Of a stretch of 64,000 nucleotides of DNA, positions 56,677 to 64,000 are shown one piece after another. Positions within the stretch are counted from its first letter, which is position 1, and the number at the start of each line of letters is the position of its first letter. The position numbers and the translations under genes are program-made. The notes below the pieces were generated by a model. That model was not told the origin of the DNA. It was given only the letters and a program-made list of their open reading frames with translations, and made no database searches. This DNA is from JACJWR01 sp963752505. GTDB taxonomy: Bacteria > Actinomycetota > Actinomycetes > S36-B12 > UBA10799. The stretch covers positions 186,001-250,000 of the forward strand of contig CAVVYM010000010.1 in NCBI GenBank assembly GCA_963752505.1, read 5' to 3'.

Positions 56677-58485
56677 ATGGCGCATCTGCTCGGTGCCGAG
56701 GGCCTGCACTTGGAGTACCCCACCCGGATCGTGTTCGATTCGGTGACCGTTGGGATCAATGAGGGCGATCGCATTGGCATCGTGGGCCGCAACGGCGACG
56801 GCAAGTCGAGCCTGCTCGGCATGCTGGCAGGGCGTATCGAGCCTGATGCCGGGCGGGTGACACGGCGCGGTGGCGTGCGCCTTGGTGTACTCGACCAGGC
56901 CGACACGCTTGACGGCGACGCCACGGTAGGAGAGGTGGTCGTCGGTGACCGCATCAGGCACGAGTGGGCTGGCGACCCGCGGGTCCGCGACGTGATCGCC
57001 GGCCTGGTGTCGGATCTGGCGTGGGATGCCCGCATCCGGACGCTGTCAGGAGGACAGCGGCGGCGAGTTGCGCTCGCAGCCCTGCTCGTTGGTGACTGGG
57101 ACATCATCGCCCTCGACGAGCCGACGAATCACCTTGATGTGGAGGGTATTGCCTGGTTGGCAGCCCACTTGAAGAAGCGGTGGGCGAGAAACGCCGGCGG
57201 GTTGCTGCTGGTGACCCATGACCGTTGGCTCCTCGACGAGGTGGCGACTGCCACGTGGGAGGTTCACGATCGTCTCGTCGAACCCTTCGAGGGTGGCTAC
57301 GCCGCCTACGTTCTCCAGCGCGTCGAGCGGGATCGGCGAGCGGCGGCGAGCGAGGCCAAGCGGCAGAACCTGATGCGTAAGGAACTGGCATGGTTGCGCC
57401 GCGGTCCTCCGGCGCGGACGTCCAAGCCGAAGTTCCGCATCGACGCCGCGAACCAACTCATCGCCGACGTGCCGCCGCCGCGTGATCAGGTCCAGTTGTC
57501 ACGGTTGGCGGTGGCACGCCTGGGCAAGCAGGTCATAGACCTGCTGGATGTTTCGGTTTCGTTCGGCCACAACGAGGTTCTCCGTGATGTCGAGTGGCGG
57601 ATCGCCCCCGGTGAGCGCACTGCCATCCTCGGTGCCAACGGTGCGGGCAAGTCCACGTTGCTCGGACTGATTGCGGGCTCGATTGAGCCCAGCGCGGGGC
57701 GCGTGAAGCGCGGCAAGACAGTGCGCGTCGGGGTGCTGGACCAGCAGTTCCGCGAATTGGCAGACATCGGCGACGAACGAGTGCGCGACGTGCTCGCGCG
57801 CGCCAAGGCAAGCTACGTCGTGGACGGCCGCGAATTGACCCCGGCGCAACTGTTGGAGCGGCTCGGCTTCGCCCGCGAGCATCTGTCAGCGCGAGTTGGT
57901 GAACTCTCCGGTGGCCAGAAGCGACGACTGCAGTTGTTGTTGGTGCTGCTTTCGGAGCCGAATCTGATGATCCTCGATGAGCCGTCGAACGACGTGGACA
58001 CCGAGATGCTCGCGGCCATGGAGGATCTTCTGGATTCCTGGCCGGGGACGCTGATCGTGGTGTCCCACGACCGCTACCTTCTGGAACGGGCCACGGATCA
58101 GCAGTACGCGATCCTTGACGGTCGCCTGCGGTACTTGCCCGGCGGGGTCGATGAGTACCTACAGCTCCAACGCGGGCAGGACCCCGACCCGGCAGGAAGG
58201 CTTGAATCATCGGCGGCGGACCTCCCGAAACCCGCTGACGCAGGGTCGACGTCGGCGGAGCTGACTGGTGCGCAACGCCGTGCCGTCCAGAAGGAGGCAG
58301 CGTCGATCGAGCGCCGCCTCGACAAACTGGCGGCCGAGGTGGCGGCACTGCATCGACGCATGGCGGACCACGACCAGAGCGACTACGAGGAGTTGCAGCG
58401 GCTCGGTGATCGGCTCCGCGCGATTGAGGACGAGTCGGCCGATCTCGAAGAACGCTGGCTGGAGTTGTCCGAACAGATCAGCTAG
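56677..58485 (+). CDS. ABC-F family ATPase (Uup-like)
   Basis: A 602-residue soluble twin-ATPase. Domain 1 Walker A GRNGDGKSS and LSGGQRRRVALA with LDEPTNHLDVEGIAWL; domain 2 Walker A GANGAGKST, LSGGQKRRLQLL and LDEPSNDVDTEML. The linker contains the ABC-F P-site-tRNA-interaction region (around residues 220-290). Residues about 530-602 form a charged coiled coil like the DNA/ribosome-binding tail of Uup. ABC-F proteins act on ribosomes (stalling relief or antibiotic protection); which type is not readable here. Confidence 0.88.
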   Translation: MAHLLGAEGLHLEYPTRIVFDSVTVGINEGDRIGIVGRNGDGKSSLLGMLAGRIEPDAGRVTRRGGVRLGVLDQADTLDGDATVGEVVVGDRIRHEWAGDPRVRDVIAGLVSDLAWDARIRTLSGGQRRRVALAALLVGDWDIIALDEPTNHLDVEGIAWLAAHLKKRWARNAGGLLLVTHDRWLLDEVATATWEVHDRLVEPFEGGYAAYVLQRVERDRRAAASEAKRQNLMRKELAWLRRGPPARTSKPKFRIDAANQLIADVPPPRDQVQLSRLAVARLGKQVIDLLDVSVSFGHNEVLRDVEWRIAPGERTAILGANGAGKSTLLGLIAGSIEPSAGRVKRGKTVRVGVLDQQFRELADIGDERVRDVLARAKASYVVDGRELTPAQLLERLGFAREHLSARVGELSGGQKRRLQLLLVLLSEPNLMILDEPSNDVDTEMLAAMEDLLDSWPGTLIVVSHDRYLLERATDQQYAILDGRLRYLPGGVDEYLQLQRGQDPDPAGRLESSAADLPKPADAGSTSAELTGAQRRAVQKEAASIERRLDKLAAEVAALHRRMADHDQSDYEELQRLGDRLRAIEDESADLEERWLELSEQIS

Positions 58486-58683
58486 GCGGCGGGGCCGGGG
58501 CGGCTCGGTTAGAACATTTTTGCGATAAATCCGGCTTGGCTCTTGTGGCAGCGATGCGTACCCTAGTACTATGTGTACAGGTGTTCGATAGAGTGATCGC
58601 TAGGGGCGGAACAGGTCGCGGTGAGTTGCTGCTCACGTTCGCAGGTCAGGTTTCCAGATCAGTCTCATCGGGGGGTGTTGGGC
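58486..58683 (+). promoter_or_regulatory. Upstream region of the HNH/DUF222 gene
   Basis: A 198-bp gap. It holds an AT-rich patch (AACATTTTTGCGATAAAT, 58513-58530) and, at 58571-58586, a GTTCGA half of the actinobacterial LexA box (TCGAAC-N4-GTTCGA) with a poor partner GTGTAC. No terminator for the ABC-F gene is clear. Confidence 0.3.
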
Positions 58684-60078
58684 ATGTTGTTGGCGGATGG
58701 CGGCGACGTCGGCGGCGCCAATGTGGGTGTCGGACCCGCCTACGACGCTTTGGCAGCCCTTGACGGCGCGGTCAACGGGCTACTTTCACTCCTGCACGCC
58801 GACGACCTCCCGCCAGTTGATCTCACGGATGTGGCGGAGCGACTGCACATCGTTGACACCCGCATCCGCGCTCTGCACGCGGCGTTCCTGGCCCGAGCGA
58901 TCGCAGGGGATGCCCTACCCACGTGGGCTCCGACCGCTGCGTCCTGGGTGCGCAATTCCCATCGCCTGGACGGCGCCCGCGCGGCCGGAGTCGTGCGCAA
59001 TGCCCGGTGGCTGGCCGAGTCAGACCACGAGTTGACGCGGGCCGCGTTCGAGGCCGGTGAGATCACTGCCGATCACGTCACTGCCATGCGTGTGGTGGCC
59101 AGTGCGTCGAAGGCCCGCAAGGAGACCTTCCTCGCCATGCAGTCGCATCTGGTTGAGGTTGCTCGCAACGCCGATCCCGCCCGCACCGCCCAGGTCCTGA
59201 AGTGCTGGGCGGATGCGGTCGATGCCGCTGACGGCGATGCCGACGCCGAGGCCTCGTGGGGCAAGCGTGGCTTCCACCTGTCCGCGGTAGGTGATGGCTG
59301 GGATATCCGCGGCTACCTGCCGGCAACCGAAGGCGCCGAACTGTCGGGCATCCTGACCGCTTTCATCGAGCGCGCCAGGCATGCCAGTACCGACGAACCC
59401 ATCACCCCGGCGCAGCGCCGTGCCGACGGCTTGATGGATCTCGCTCGGGCAGGCTCTCGGGCCGATCTGGCACGTGGGGCGCGGGATCGGGCCAAGGTCA
59501 CTGTGCTCGTGCCTGTGCACCGTCTGCACACCTGCGCCGAATGTGGGGGACACCACCACGTGCCCGGCCAGCCCTGCGACGGCCCCGGTCACGCCCTATG
59601 GCGCGGGAGTTCAGAGCATCAGGCCGCCTCGTGGTCGGTGGGGAACGGTCCGGGCGGCGGCTTCCTCGCCCACAGCGACGCCCTGCGTCTGACGTGCGAC
59701 GGCGAGATCTCTCGTCTGGTGGTCGGACCAGACTCGCGTCCGCTCGACATCGGGCGCACGACCAGGGTGGTCCCGGCGCACCTGCGGCGAGCGATCGAGG
59801 TTCGTGATGGCGGTTGCGTCATCCCGGGGTGCGACCGACCCGCGGGATGGTGCGAAGCCCACCATGTTCGCCACTGGGCTGAAGGTGGTGTGACTGCAGC
59901 AGAAAATCTGGCTCTGCTGTGCAGTCGGCACCATCACGAGTTGCACCAGGGTGAGTGGCAGATCCGGTTTGACTCCACTGGCGGGCCCCAAGCACAGCGA
60001 CGCCGACATCGACCTCACGAACGGCGCTGTGCCGGGCGAAAGGCCGATGCCGACGTCGCTGATCCGGCACCTACATGA
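58684..60078 (+). CDS. 13E12-type HNH endonuclease domain protein (DUF222)
   Basis: A 464-residue protein. Residues about 20-300 are the helical DUF222 domain (LHIVDTRIRALHAAFLARAI; SWVRNSHRLDGARA; AFEAGEITADHV). The C-terminal HNH domain is VRDGGCVIPGCDRPAGWCEAHHVRHWAEGG, NLALLCSRHHHELHQGEW, with two zinc Cys pairs and the catalytic His. CAECGGHHHVPGQPC is an additional Cys cluster. This family occurs in many copies in actinobacterial genomes (REP13E12), with unknown role. I start at ATG 58684; the open frame runs back to 58621. Confidence 0.85.
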   Translation: MLLADGGDVGGANVGVGPAYDALAALDGAVNGLLSLLHADDLPPVDLTDVAERLHIVDTRIRALHAAFLARAIAGDALPTWAPTAASWVRNSHRLDGARAAGVVRNARWLAESDHELTRAAFEAGEITADHVTAMRVVASASKARKETFLAMQSHLVEVARNADPARTAQVLKCWADAVDAADGDADAEASWGKRGFHLSAVGDGWDIRGYLPATEGAELSGILTAFIERARHASTDEPITPAQRRADGLMDLARAGSRADLARGARDRAKVTVLVPVHRLHTCAECGGHHHVPGQPCDGPGHALWRGSSEHQAASWSVGNGPGGGFLAHSDALRLTCDGEISRLVVGPDSRPLDIGRTTRVVPAHLRRAIEVRDGGCVIPGCDRPAGWCEAHHVRHWAEGGVTAAENLALLCSRHHHELHQGEWQIRFDSTGGPQAQRRRHRPHERRCAGRKADADVADPAPT

Positions 60079-60083
60079 ATGCC

Positions 60084-61421
60084 CTAGGCGTCGCGGAAGC
60101 GGTTGATTTCGTCGATGTGCTTCGCACGCATCTCCTCGTCGCGCACGCCCAGGCCCTCTTCAGGGGCCAGCGCCAGCACGCCGACCTTGCCCTGGTGGAG
60201 GTTGCGGTGCACGTCGTAGGCCGCCTGGCCGGTGTTGTCCAGCGAGTAGACCTTGGAGAGCGTCGGGTGGATCATGCCCTTTTCGATGAGCCGGTTCGCT
60301 TCGTAGGCCTCACGGTAATTGGCGAAGTGCGATCCGATGATGCGCTTGAGGTTCATCCACAGGTAGCGGTTGTCGTACTCGTGCATGTAGCCCGAGGTCG
60401 ACGCGCACGTGACGATCTTGCCGCCCTTGCGGGTCACGAACACCGAGGCGCCGAAGGTCTCGCGGCCGGGGTGCTCGAAGACGATGTCGATGTCGTCGCC
60501 GCCGGTCAGCTCGCGGATGTCCTTGCCGAATCGACGCCACTCGCGGGGGTCCTGCACTCCCTCGTCGGTCCAGAACTTGTAGTCCTTCTCACGTCGATCG
60601 ATGATGAGCTCGGCACCCATGGAGCGCACGATCTCGGCCTTCTCCGGGCTCGACACCACGCATACCGGGATGGCGCCGCCATTGAGGGCGTATTGCGTGG
60701 CGAAGGCGCCCAGGCCGCCCGAGGCGCCCCAGACGAGAACGACGTCACCCTGCTTCATGTTGCCGCCGTTTTCGCTGACGAGCTGGCGGTAGGCAGTGGA
60801 GTTGACCAGGCCCGGGCTCGCCGCTTCCTCCCACGACAGGTGCTTCGGCTTGGGCATCAACTGGTTGCTCTTGACGATGGCGAGTTCAGCGAGACCGCCG
60901 AAGTTCGTCTCGAATCCCCAGATGCGCTGCTCGGGGTCCATCATTGTGTCGTTGTGGCCGGCCGGCGACTCAAGTTCCACCGAGAGGCAGTGCGCGACGA
61001 CCTCGTCGCCGGGCTTCCAGGCGTTCACGCCAGGGCCGGTCCGCAGCACGACACCGGCGAGGTCGGAACCCAGCACGTGGTAGGGCAGGTCGTGCCGCTT
61101 GGCTTGGTCGTTCGAGCGGCCGTAGCGCTCGAGGAAGCCAAAGGTGCTGACAGGCTCGAAGATGGACGTCCACACGGTGTTGTAGTTGATGGCGCTTGCC
61201 ATCACCGCGACGAGCGCCTCACCCGCGGCCAGTTCCGGTACCGGCACATCGTCGAGGTGCAGCGACTTGCGCGGGTCCTTGTCCCGGGAGGGCACGTCGG
61301 CGAACATGTCCTGCTCGTCCTTGTGGACCGTGATCCCTCGGTAGGTCTCGGGGATCTCGATCGTTGCGAACTCTTCGGCTGGAGTGTCTCCAGCCATGAT
61401 CGCGTCGCGGATATGGTCCAT
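60084..61421 (-). CDS. ccr: Crotonyl-CoA carboxylase/reductase
   Basis: A 445-residue enoyl-thioester reductase of the MDR fold that reductively carboxylates crotonyl-CoA to (2S)-ethylmalonyl-CoA with NADPH and CO2. Residues known to hold CO2 in the Kitasatospora setae enzyme are all present at identical numbers: Asn81 (INYNTVWTS), Phe170-Glu171 (IWGFETNFGG) and His365 (IIGSHFANY). VWGASGGLGAFATQYA is the NADPH loop. GAGGAGGCAGTA precedes the ATG. It reads away from the epimerase gene on the same strand, 87 bases downstream of it. Key enzyme of the ethylmalonyl-CoA pathway. Confidence 0.95.
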   Translation of the reverse strand: MDHIRDAIMAGDTPAEEFATIEIPETYRGITVHKDEQDMFADVPSRDKDPRKSLHLDDVPVPELAAGEALVAVMASAINYNTVWTSIFEPVSTFGFLERYGRSNDQAKRHDLPYHVLGSDLAGVVLRTGPGVNAWKPGDEVVAHCLSVELESPAGHNDTMMDPEQRIWGFETNFGGLAELAIVKSNQLMPKPKHLSWEEAASPGLVNSTAYRQLVSENGGNMKQGDVVLVWGASGGLGAFATQYALNGGAIPVCVVSSPEKAEIVRSMGAELIIDRREKDYKFWTDEGVQDPREWRRFGKDIRELTGGDDIDIVFEHPGRETFGASVFVTRKGGKIVTCASTSGYMHEYDNRYLWMNLKRIIGSHFANYREAYEANRLIEKGMIHPTLSKVYSLDNTGQAAYDVHRNLHQGKVGVLALAPEEGLGVRDEEMRAKHIDEINRFRDA

Positions 61422-61470
61422 TACTGCCTCCTCGCAGTGGTGCGGTGGTCGTGCTTGTTGTCAGATGCAG

Positions 61471-61488
61471 ACAATAGGTGAAACCTAC
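61471..61488. promoter_or_regulatory. Operator-like inverted repeat upstream of ccr
   Basis: TAGGT-GAA-ACCTA (61475-61487) is a perfect 5-bp inverted repeat with 3-bp centre, extending imperfectly by two bases per side (minus strand AGTAGGT/ACCTATT). It lies 54-66 bp before the ccr start in the 87-bp gap after the epimerase stop, where a ccr-specific operator would be expected. Confidence 0.35.
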
Positions 61489-61508
61489 TTCATGTGTTTG
61501 CTGCCGAT

Positions 61509-61955
61509 TCAGTGGCCCTCGGCAGCGGGTTCGACGAGCTCCATGAGCACCCCGCCGCAGTCCTTCGGGTGGCAGAAGTTGACCCTGGAGCCTGCTGTGC
61601 CGCGCTTGGGGACGTCGTAGAGAACGCGCACCCCGGCGCTTCGGAGGGTCTCGGCCGCAAGATCGATGTCCGTCACCCGCAGGGCCATCTGCTGGATGCC
61701 CTCGCCGTTGCGGGCCAAGAACTTGCCAATGGGGGAGTCGTCGCGCAGCGGTGCCAGTAGCTGGATGCACGATCCGGAGTCGCCCACGGCCATCATGGCT
61801 TCGCGCACGCCTTGTTCCTCGTTGACCTCCTCGTGGATCATCGACATGCCGAATGCCCGGGTGTAGAAGGCGATGGCGGCGTCCAGATCAGTCACTGCCA
61901 GTCCGACGTGGTCGATAGCGGTGACGTAGGGGGCGACTTCGGCTGGAACGTTCAT
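61509..61955 (-). CDS. Methylmalonyl-CoA/ethylmalonyl-CoA epimerase
   Basis: A 148-residue VOC-fold metal enzyme interconverting (2R)/(2S) methylmalonyl- and ethylmalonyl-CoA. AIDHVGLAVTDLDAAIAFYTRAFGM starts the first beta-alpha-beta unit with the metal His; GEGIQQMALRVTDID and FCHPKDCGGVLMELVEP give further metal ligands (His, Glu). AGGAGGAG lies 8 bases before the ATG. It is upstream of ccr on the same strand and divergent from the thiolase, so product of Ccr is passed to the mutase at 41-43 kb through this enzyme. Confidence 0.93.
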   Translation of the reverse strand: MNVPAEVAPYVTAIDHVGLAVTDLDAAIAFYTRAFGMSMIHEEVNEEQGVREAMMAVGDSGSCIQLLAPLRDDSPIGKFLARNGEGIQQMALRVTDIDLAAETLRSAGVRVLYDVPKRGTAGSRVNFCHPKDCGGVLMELVEPAAEGH

Positions 61956-62093
61956 GGCGGTGCTCCTCCTGGCAGTGTCGAGCGCAGGTTCGCTGCGCGG
62001 CTATCTCGCGTGCTCCGGGGCGGCGACGTACGGCCTTCCCTTGCTGGTTATCGTTGCAGGCACACTTGTTCAGCCGTTCAGCGGAGGTCGTCC

Positions 62094-63284
62094 ATGTCCG
62101 GGAATGTCATCGTTGCAGGCGCGCGCACCCCCATGGGGCGCCTCCTTGGATCGCTCAAGTCGCGTTCGGCCGCCCAGTTGGGTGGCGTCGCGATCGCCGG
62201 GGCGCTCGACCGAGCGGGCGTGGCGCCCGACCAGGTCGACTACGTGATCATGGGCCACGTGCTGCAGGCCGGCACCGGCCAAATCACCGCACGTCAGGCC
62301 GCGGTCGAGGCCGGCATTCCGATGAGCGTGCCCGCGCTGACCATCAACAAGGTCTGCTTGTCGGGCATCGACGCCATCGCCCTGGCCGACCAACTCGTCC
62401 GCGCCGGCGAGTTCGACATCGTCGTTGCCGGCGGCATGGAGTCCATGACCAATGCCCCGCACCTTCTCATGGGCTCCCGCGAGGGCGTCAAGTACGGCGA
62501 CTGGAAGTCCATCGACTCCATGGCATTCGACGGTCTGACCTGTGCTTTCGACCAGTGCGCGATGGGTGAAGCCACCGAGCGCTACAACTCCCGCTACTCC
62601 TTCGGTCGCCCCGAGCAGGACGCCTTCGCGGCGCAGTCGCACCAACGGGCCGCTGAGGCGCACAAGGCTGGCGCCCTTGCTGAGGAGATCGTGCCGGTGG
62701 CCATCCCGCAACGCCGCGGCGAGCCCGTCCTCGTTGAGGTCGACGAGGGGATCCGACCGGAGACCACCGCCGACTCGCTGGGCAAACTGCGCCCCGCGTT
62801 CGCCAAGGAGGGCACCGTCACCGCGGGCAACGCCTCGCAGATCTCCGACGGCGCCGCCGCGGTGGTCGTCATGAGCAAAGCCAAGGCCGAAGAACTCGGC
62901 CTGGAGTGGCTGGCCGAGATCGGCGCCCACGGCGTCGTGGCGGGGCCGGACGCCTCCTTGCACCTGCAGCCGGCCGAGGCCATCCTCGCCGCCTGCCAGA
63001 AGCAGGGCATCACCCCGGCCGACCTTGACGTGCTTGAGATCAACGAGGCCTTCGCCGCGGTGGGCCTGGCGTCGACCGAGAAGCTGGGCGTCGACGGCGA
63101 GATCGTCAACGTCAACGGCGGCGCGATTGCGCTCGGCCACCCACTGGGCATGTCCGGTGCGCGCATCGTGCTGAGCCTCGCGCTGGAACTCAAGCGACGC
63201 GGCGGCGGCACCGGCGCGGCGGCGCTGTGCGGTGGCGGCGGTCAGGGCGACGCCCTCATCATCACCGTTCCCTCCGCGGAGTAG
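62094..63284 (+). CDS. Acetyl-CoA acetyltransferase (thiolase)
   Basis: A 396-residue thiolase. The nucleophilic Cys88 is in INKVCLSGIDAIALA; the CoA-site His and second Cys are in GGAIALGHPLGMSGAR and ALCGGGGQGDA; EINEAFAAV is a further signature. Family members condense two acetyl-CoA to acetoacetyl-CoA or cleave 3-ketoacyl-CoA. GCGGAGGTCGTCC precedes ATG 62094. The location next to epimerase/ccr and MeaB favours the biosynthetic direction. Its mycobacterial counterpart fadA4 also follows the epimerase gene. Confidence 0.93.
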   Translation: MSGNVIVAGARTPMGRLLGSLKSRSAAQLGGVAIAGALDRAGVAPDQVDYVIMGHVLQAGTGQITARQAAVEAGIPMSVPALTINKVCLSGIDAIALADQLVRAGEFDIVVAGGMESMTNAPHLLMGSREGVKYGDWKSIDSMAFDGLTCAFDQCAMGEATERYNSRYSFGRPEQDAFAAQSHQRAAEAHKAGALAEEIVPVAIPQRRGEPVLVEVDEGIRPETTADSLGKLRPAFAKEGTVTAGNASQISDGAAAVVVMSKAKAEELGLEWLAEIGAHGVVAGPDASLHLQPAEAILAACQKQGITPADLDVLEINEAFAAVGLASTEKLGVDGEIVNVNGGAIALGHPLGMSGARIVLSLALELKRRGGGTGAAALCGGGGQGDALIITVPSAE

Positions 63285-63286
63285 CA

Positions 63287-64000
63287 ATGGCGCGGTCCGC
63301 CGATGTATCGGACCTGGTGGCGCGGGCACGGCGTGCGGAACCGCGCGCCGTGGCTCGTCTCATCTCCATGGTCGAGGACTCCTCTCCGCAGTTGCGGGAG
63401 GTGGCCGCCGCGCTGGCACCCTACGTCGGCCAGGCGCACATCGTCGGTCTGACCGGCGCGCCCGGCGTGGGCAAGTCGACCACCACATCGGCGCTGGTCT
63501 CTGCCTATCGCGCACAAGGCAAGCGGGTGGGAGTGCTCGCGGTGGATCCGTCGTCGCCGTTCTCCGGCGGGGCGCTGCTCGGCGACCGCATCCGGATGCA
63601 GGATCACGCCCTTGATCCTGAGGTCTTCATCCGTTCGATGGCATCGCGCGGTCACCTCGGTGGTTTGGCCTGGTCGACACCACAGGCGCTGCGAGTTCTC
63701 GACGGGGCCGGCTGCGACGTGATCCTGGTGGAGACCGTTGGGGTCGGCCAGTCCGAGGTGGAGGTCATCGGAGTGGCCGACACCGTGGTCGTGCTGCTCG
63801 CGCCCGGTATGGGCGACGGAATTCAGGCGGCCAAGGCGGGCATCTTGGAGATCGGCGACGTGTTCGCGGTCAACAAGGCCGATAGGGACGGGGCGGATGC
63901 CACCGCCCGGGAATTGCGGCACATGATTGGCCTGGCAGACCGTGCCGCCGGAGCCTGGCGCCCACCGGTGCTCAAGATGATCGCCGCCCGCGGCGAGGGC
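63287..64000 (+). CDS. meaB: MeaB/ArgK-type P-loop GTPase, chaperone of the acyl-CoA mutase (3' truncated by window)
   Basis: The first 238 residues of a G3E/SIMIBI GTPase. GLTGAPGVGKSTTTSAL is the P-loop, VLAVDPSSPFSGGALLGDRIRM and FIRSMASRGHLGGLA are the MeaB/MMAA motifs, VILVETVGVGQSEVEV the switch region and AVNKAD the guanine-specificity NKxD. By family it protects and reloads adenosylcobalamin mutases. The ATG is 2 bases after the thiolase stop with GCGGAG upstream. The frame is open at base 64000, so about 80-100 residues are missing. Confidence 0.93.
   Translation, partial: MARSADVSDLVARARRAEPRAVARLISMVEDSSPQLREVAAALAPYVGQAHIVGLTGAPGVGKSTTTSALVSAYRAQGKRVGVLAVDPSSPFSGGALLGDRIRMQDHALDPEVFIRSMASRGHLGGLAWSTPQALRVLDGAGCDVILVETVGVGQSEVEVIGVADTVVVLLAPGMGDGIQAAKAGILEIGDVFAVNKADRDGADATARELRHMIGLADRAAGAWRPPVLKMIAARGEG

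Noticed and set aside
58571..58586. Confident LexA/SOS box
   Set aside because: Only the right half GTTCGA is intact; the left half matches 3 of 6 bases, so it is reported only as a weak observation.
60075..61481. 468-residue plus-strand open frame opposite ccr
   Set aside because: Shadow frame; Ccr on the other strand has all active-site residues.
62070..63329. 419-residue minus-strand open frame
   Set aside because: Antisense to the thiolase; no motif.

Overview
The window is a contiguous piece of a high-GC actinobacterial (Actinomycetota) chromosome. The strongest evidence is gene order. Between about 15.9 and 39.6 kb the order is argS-lysA-hom-thrC-thrB-rho-rpmE-prfA-prmC-tsaC-(glyA)-wecA-atpI-atpBEFHAGDC-pduO-murA. 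From memory this is the order of Mycobacterium tuberculosis Rv1292-Rv1315, with glyA inserted and the order further right (nucS, mce, thiolase) only loosely kept. Actinobacterial hallmarks include NucS mismatch repair, MurA with Asp in place of the catalytic Cys, a Rho with a long hydrophilic insertion, a 13E12/DUF222 HNH protein, an LCP protein, and many genes whose start codon lies 6-7 nt after a TAnnnT -10 box (leaderless transcripts). I cannot name genus or species. There is no phage, insertion sequence or CRISPR array, and no gap between genes exceeds about 210 bases.

Layout. 0-6 kb: end of an unknown gene, a secreted glycoside-hydrolase-like protein, an Ala-rich anchored protein, a large acyl-CoA dehydrogenase, a MarR/MFS efflux pair with an operator-like palindrome, and a small ParB/sulfiredoxin-like protein. 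6-11.6 kb: a sugar locus, with a GH1 glycosidase and a GPH-like transporter divergent from galK-galT. 11.6-15.9 kb: peroxiredoxin, epoxide-hydrolase-like enzyme, VanZ-like protein, LCP protein, tRNA-Arg(CCG), lipoprotein. 15.9-39.6 kb: the conserved housekeeping block (arginyl-tRNA synthetase, Lys/Thr biosynthesis, Rho, termination factor and its methylase, cell-wall precursor enzymes, complete F1Fo ATP synthase). 40-44.8 kb: 3-hydroxybutyryl-CoA dehydrogenase, ethylmalonyl-CoA mutase and an ABC-2 exporter. 44.8-49.3 kb: a less GC-rich module with a processive GT2 glycosyltransferase, a membrane-anchored HEAT-repeat protein, a secreted barrel-like protein and a decayed paralogue of it. 49.3-60 kb: nucS, a tandem-duplicated 3-hydroxyacyl-CoA dehydrogenase, hydrolases, an SDR, an OatA-like acyltransferase, an ABC-F protein and the HNH protein. 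60-64 kb: crotonyl-CoA carboxylase/reductase, methyl/ethylmalonyl-CoA epimerase, thiolase and a MeaB-type GTPase cut by the window end.

How the genes work together. Thiolase, Hbd, Ccr, epimerase, ethylmalonyl-CoA mutase, MeaB and the PduO adenosyltransferase form much of an ethylmalonyl-CoA pathway (acetyl-CoA assimilation or supply of C4/C5 acyl-CoA units). Crotonase, methylsuccinyl-CoA dehydrogenase and the lyase steps are not recognised here. Ccr keeps all four CO2-pocket residues at the same numbers as the characterised Kitasatospora enzyme, so true carboxylation is likely.

The best candidate for something undescribed is the 44.8-49.3 kb module. It sits between an ABC exporter and nucS, has different base composition, contains an intact and a degraded copy of the same secreted protein in opposite orientation, and is flanked on its far side by what looks like a relic of the nucS start region.
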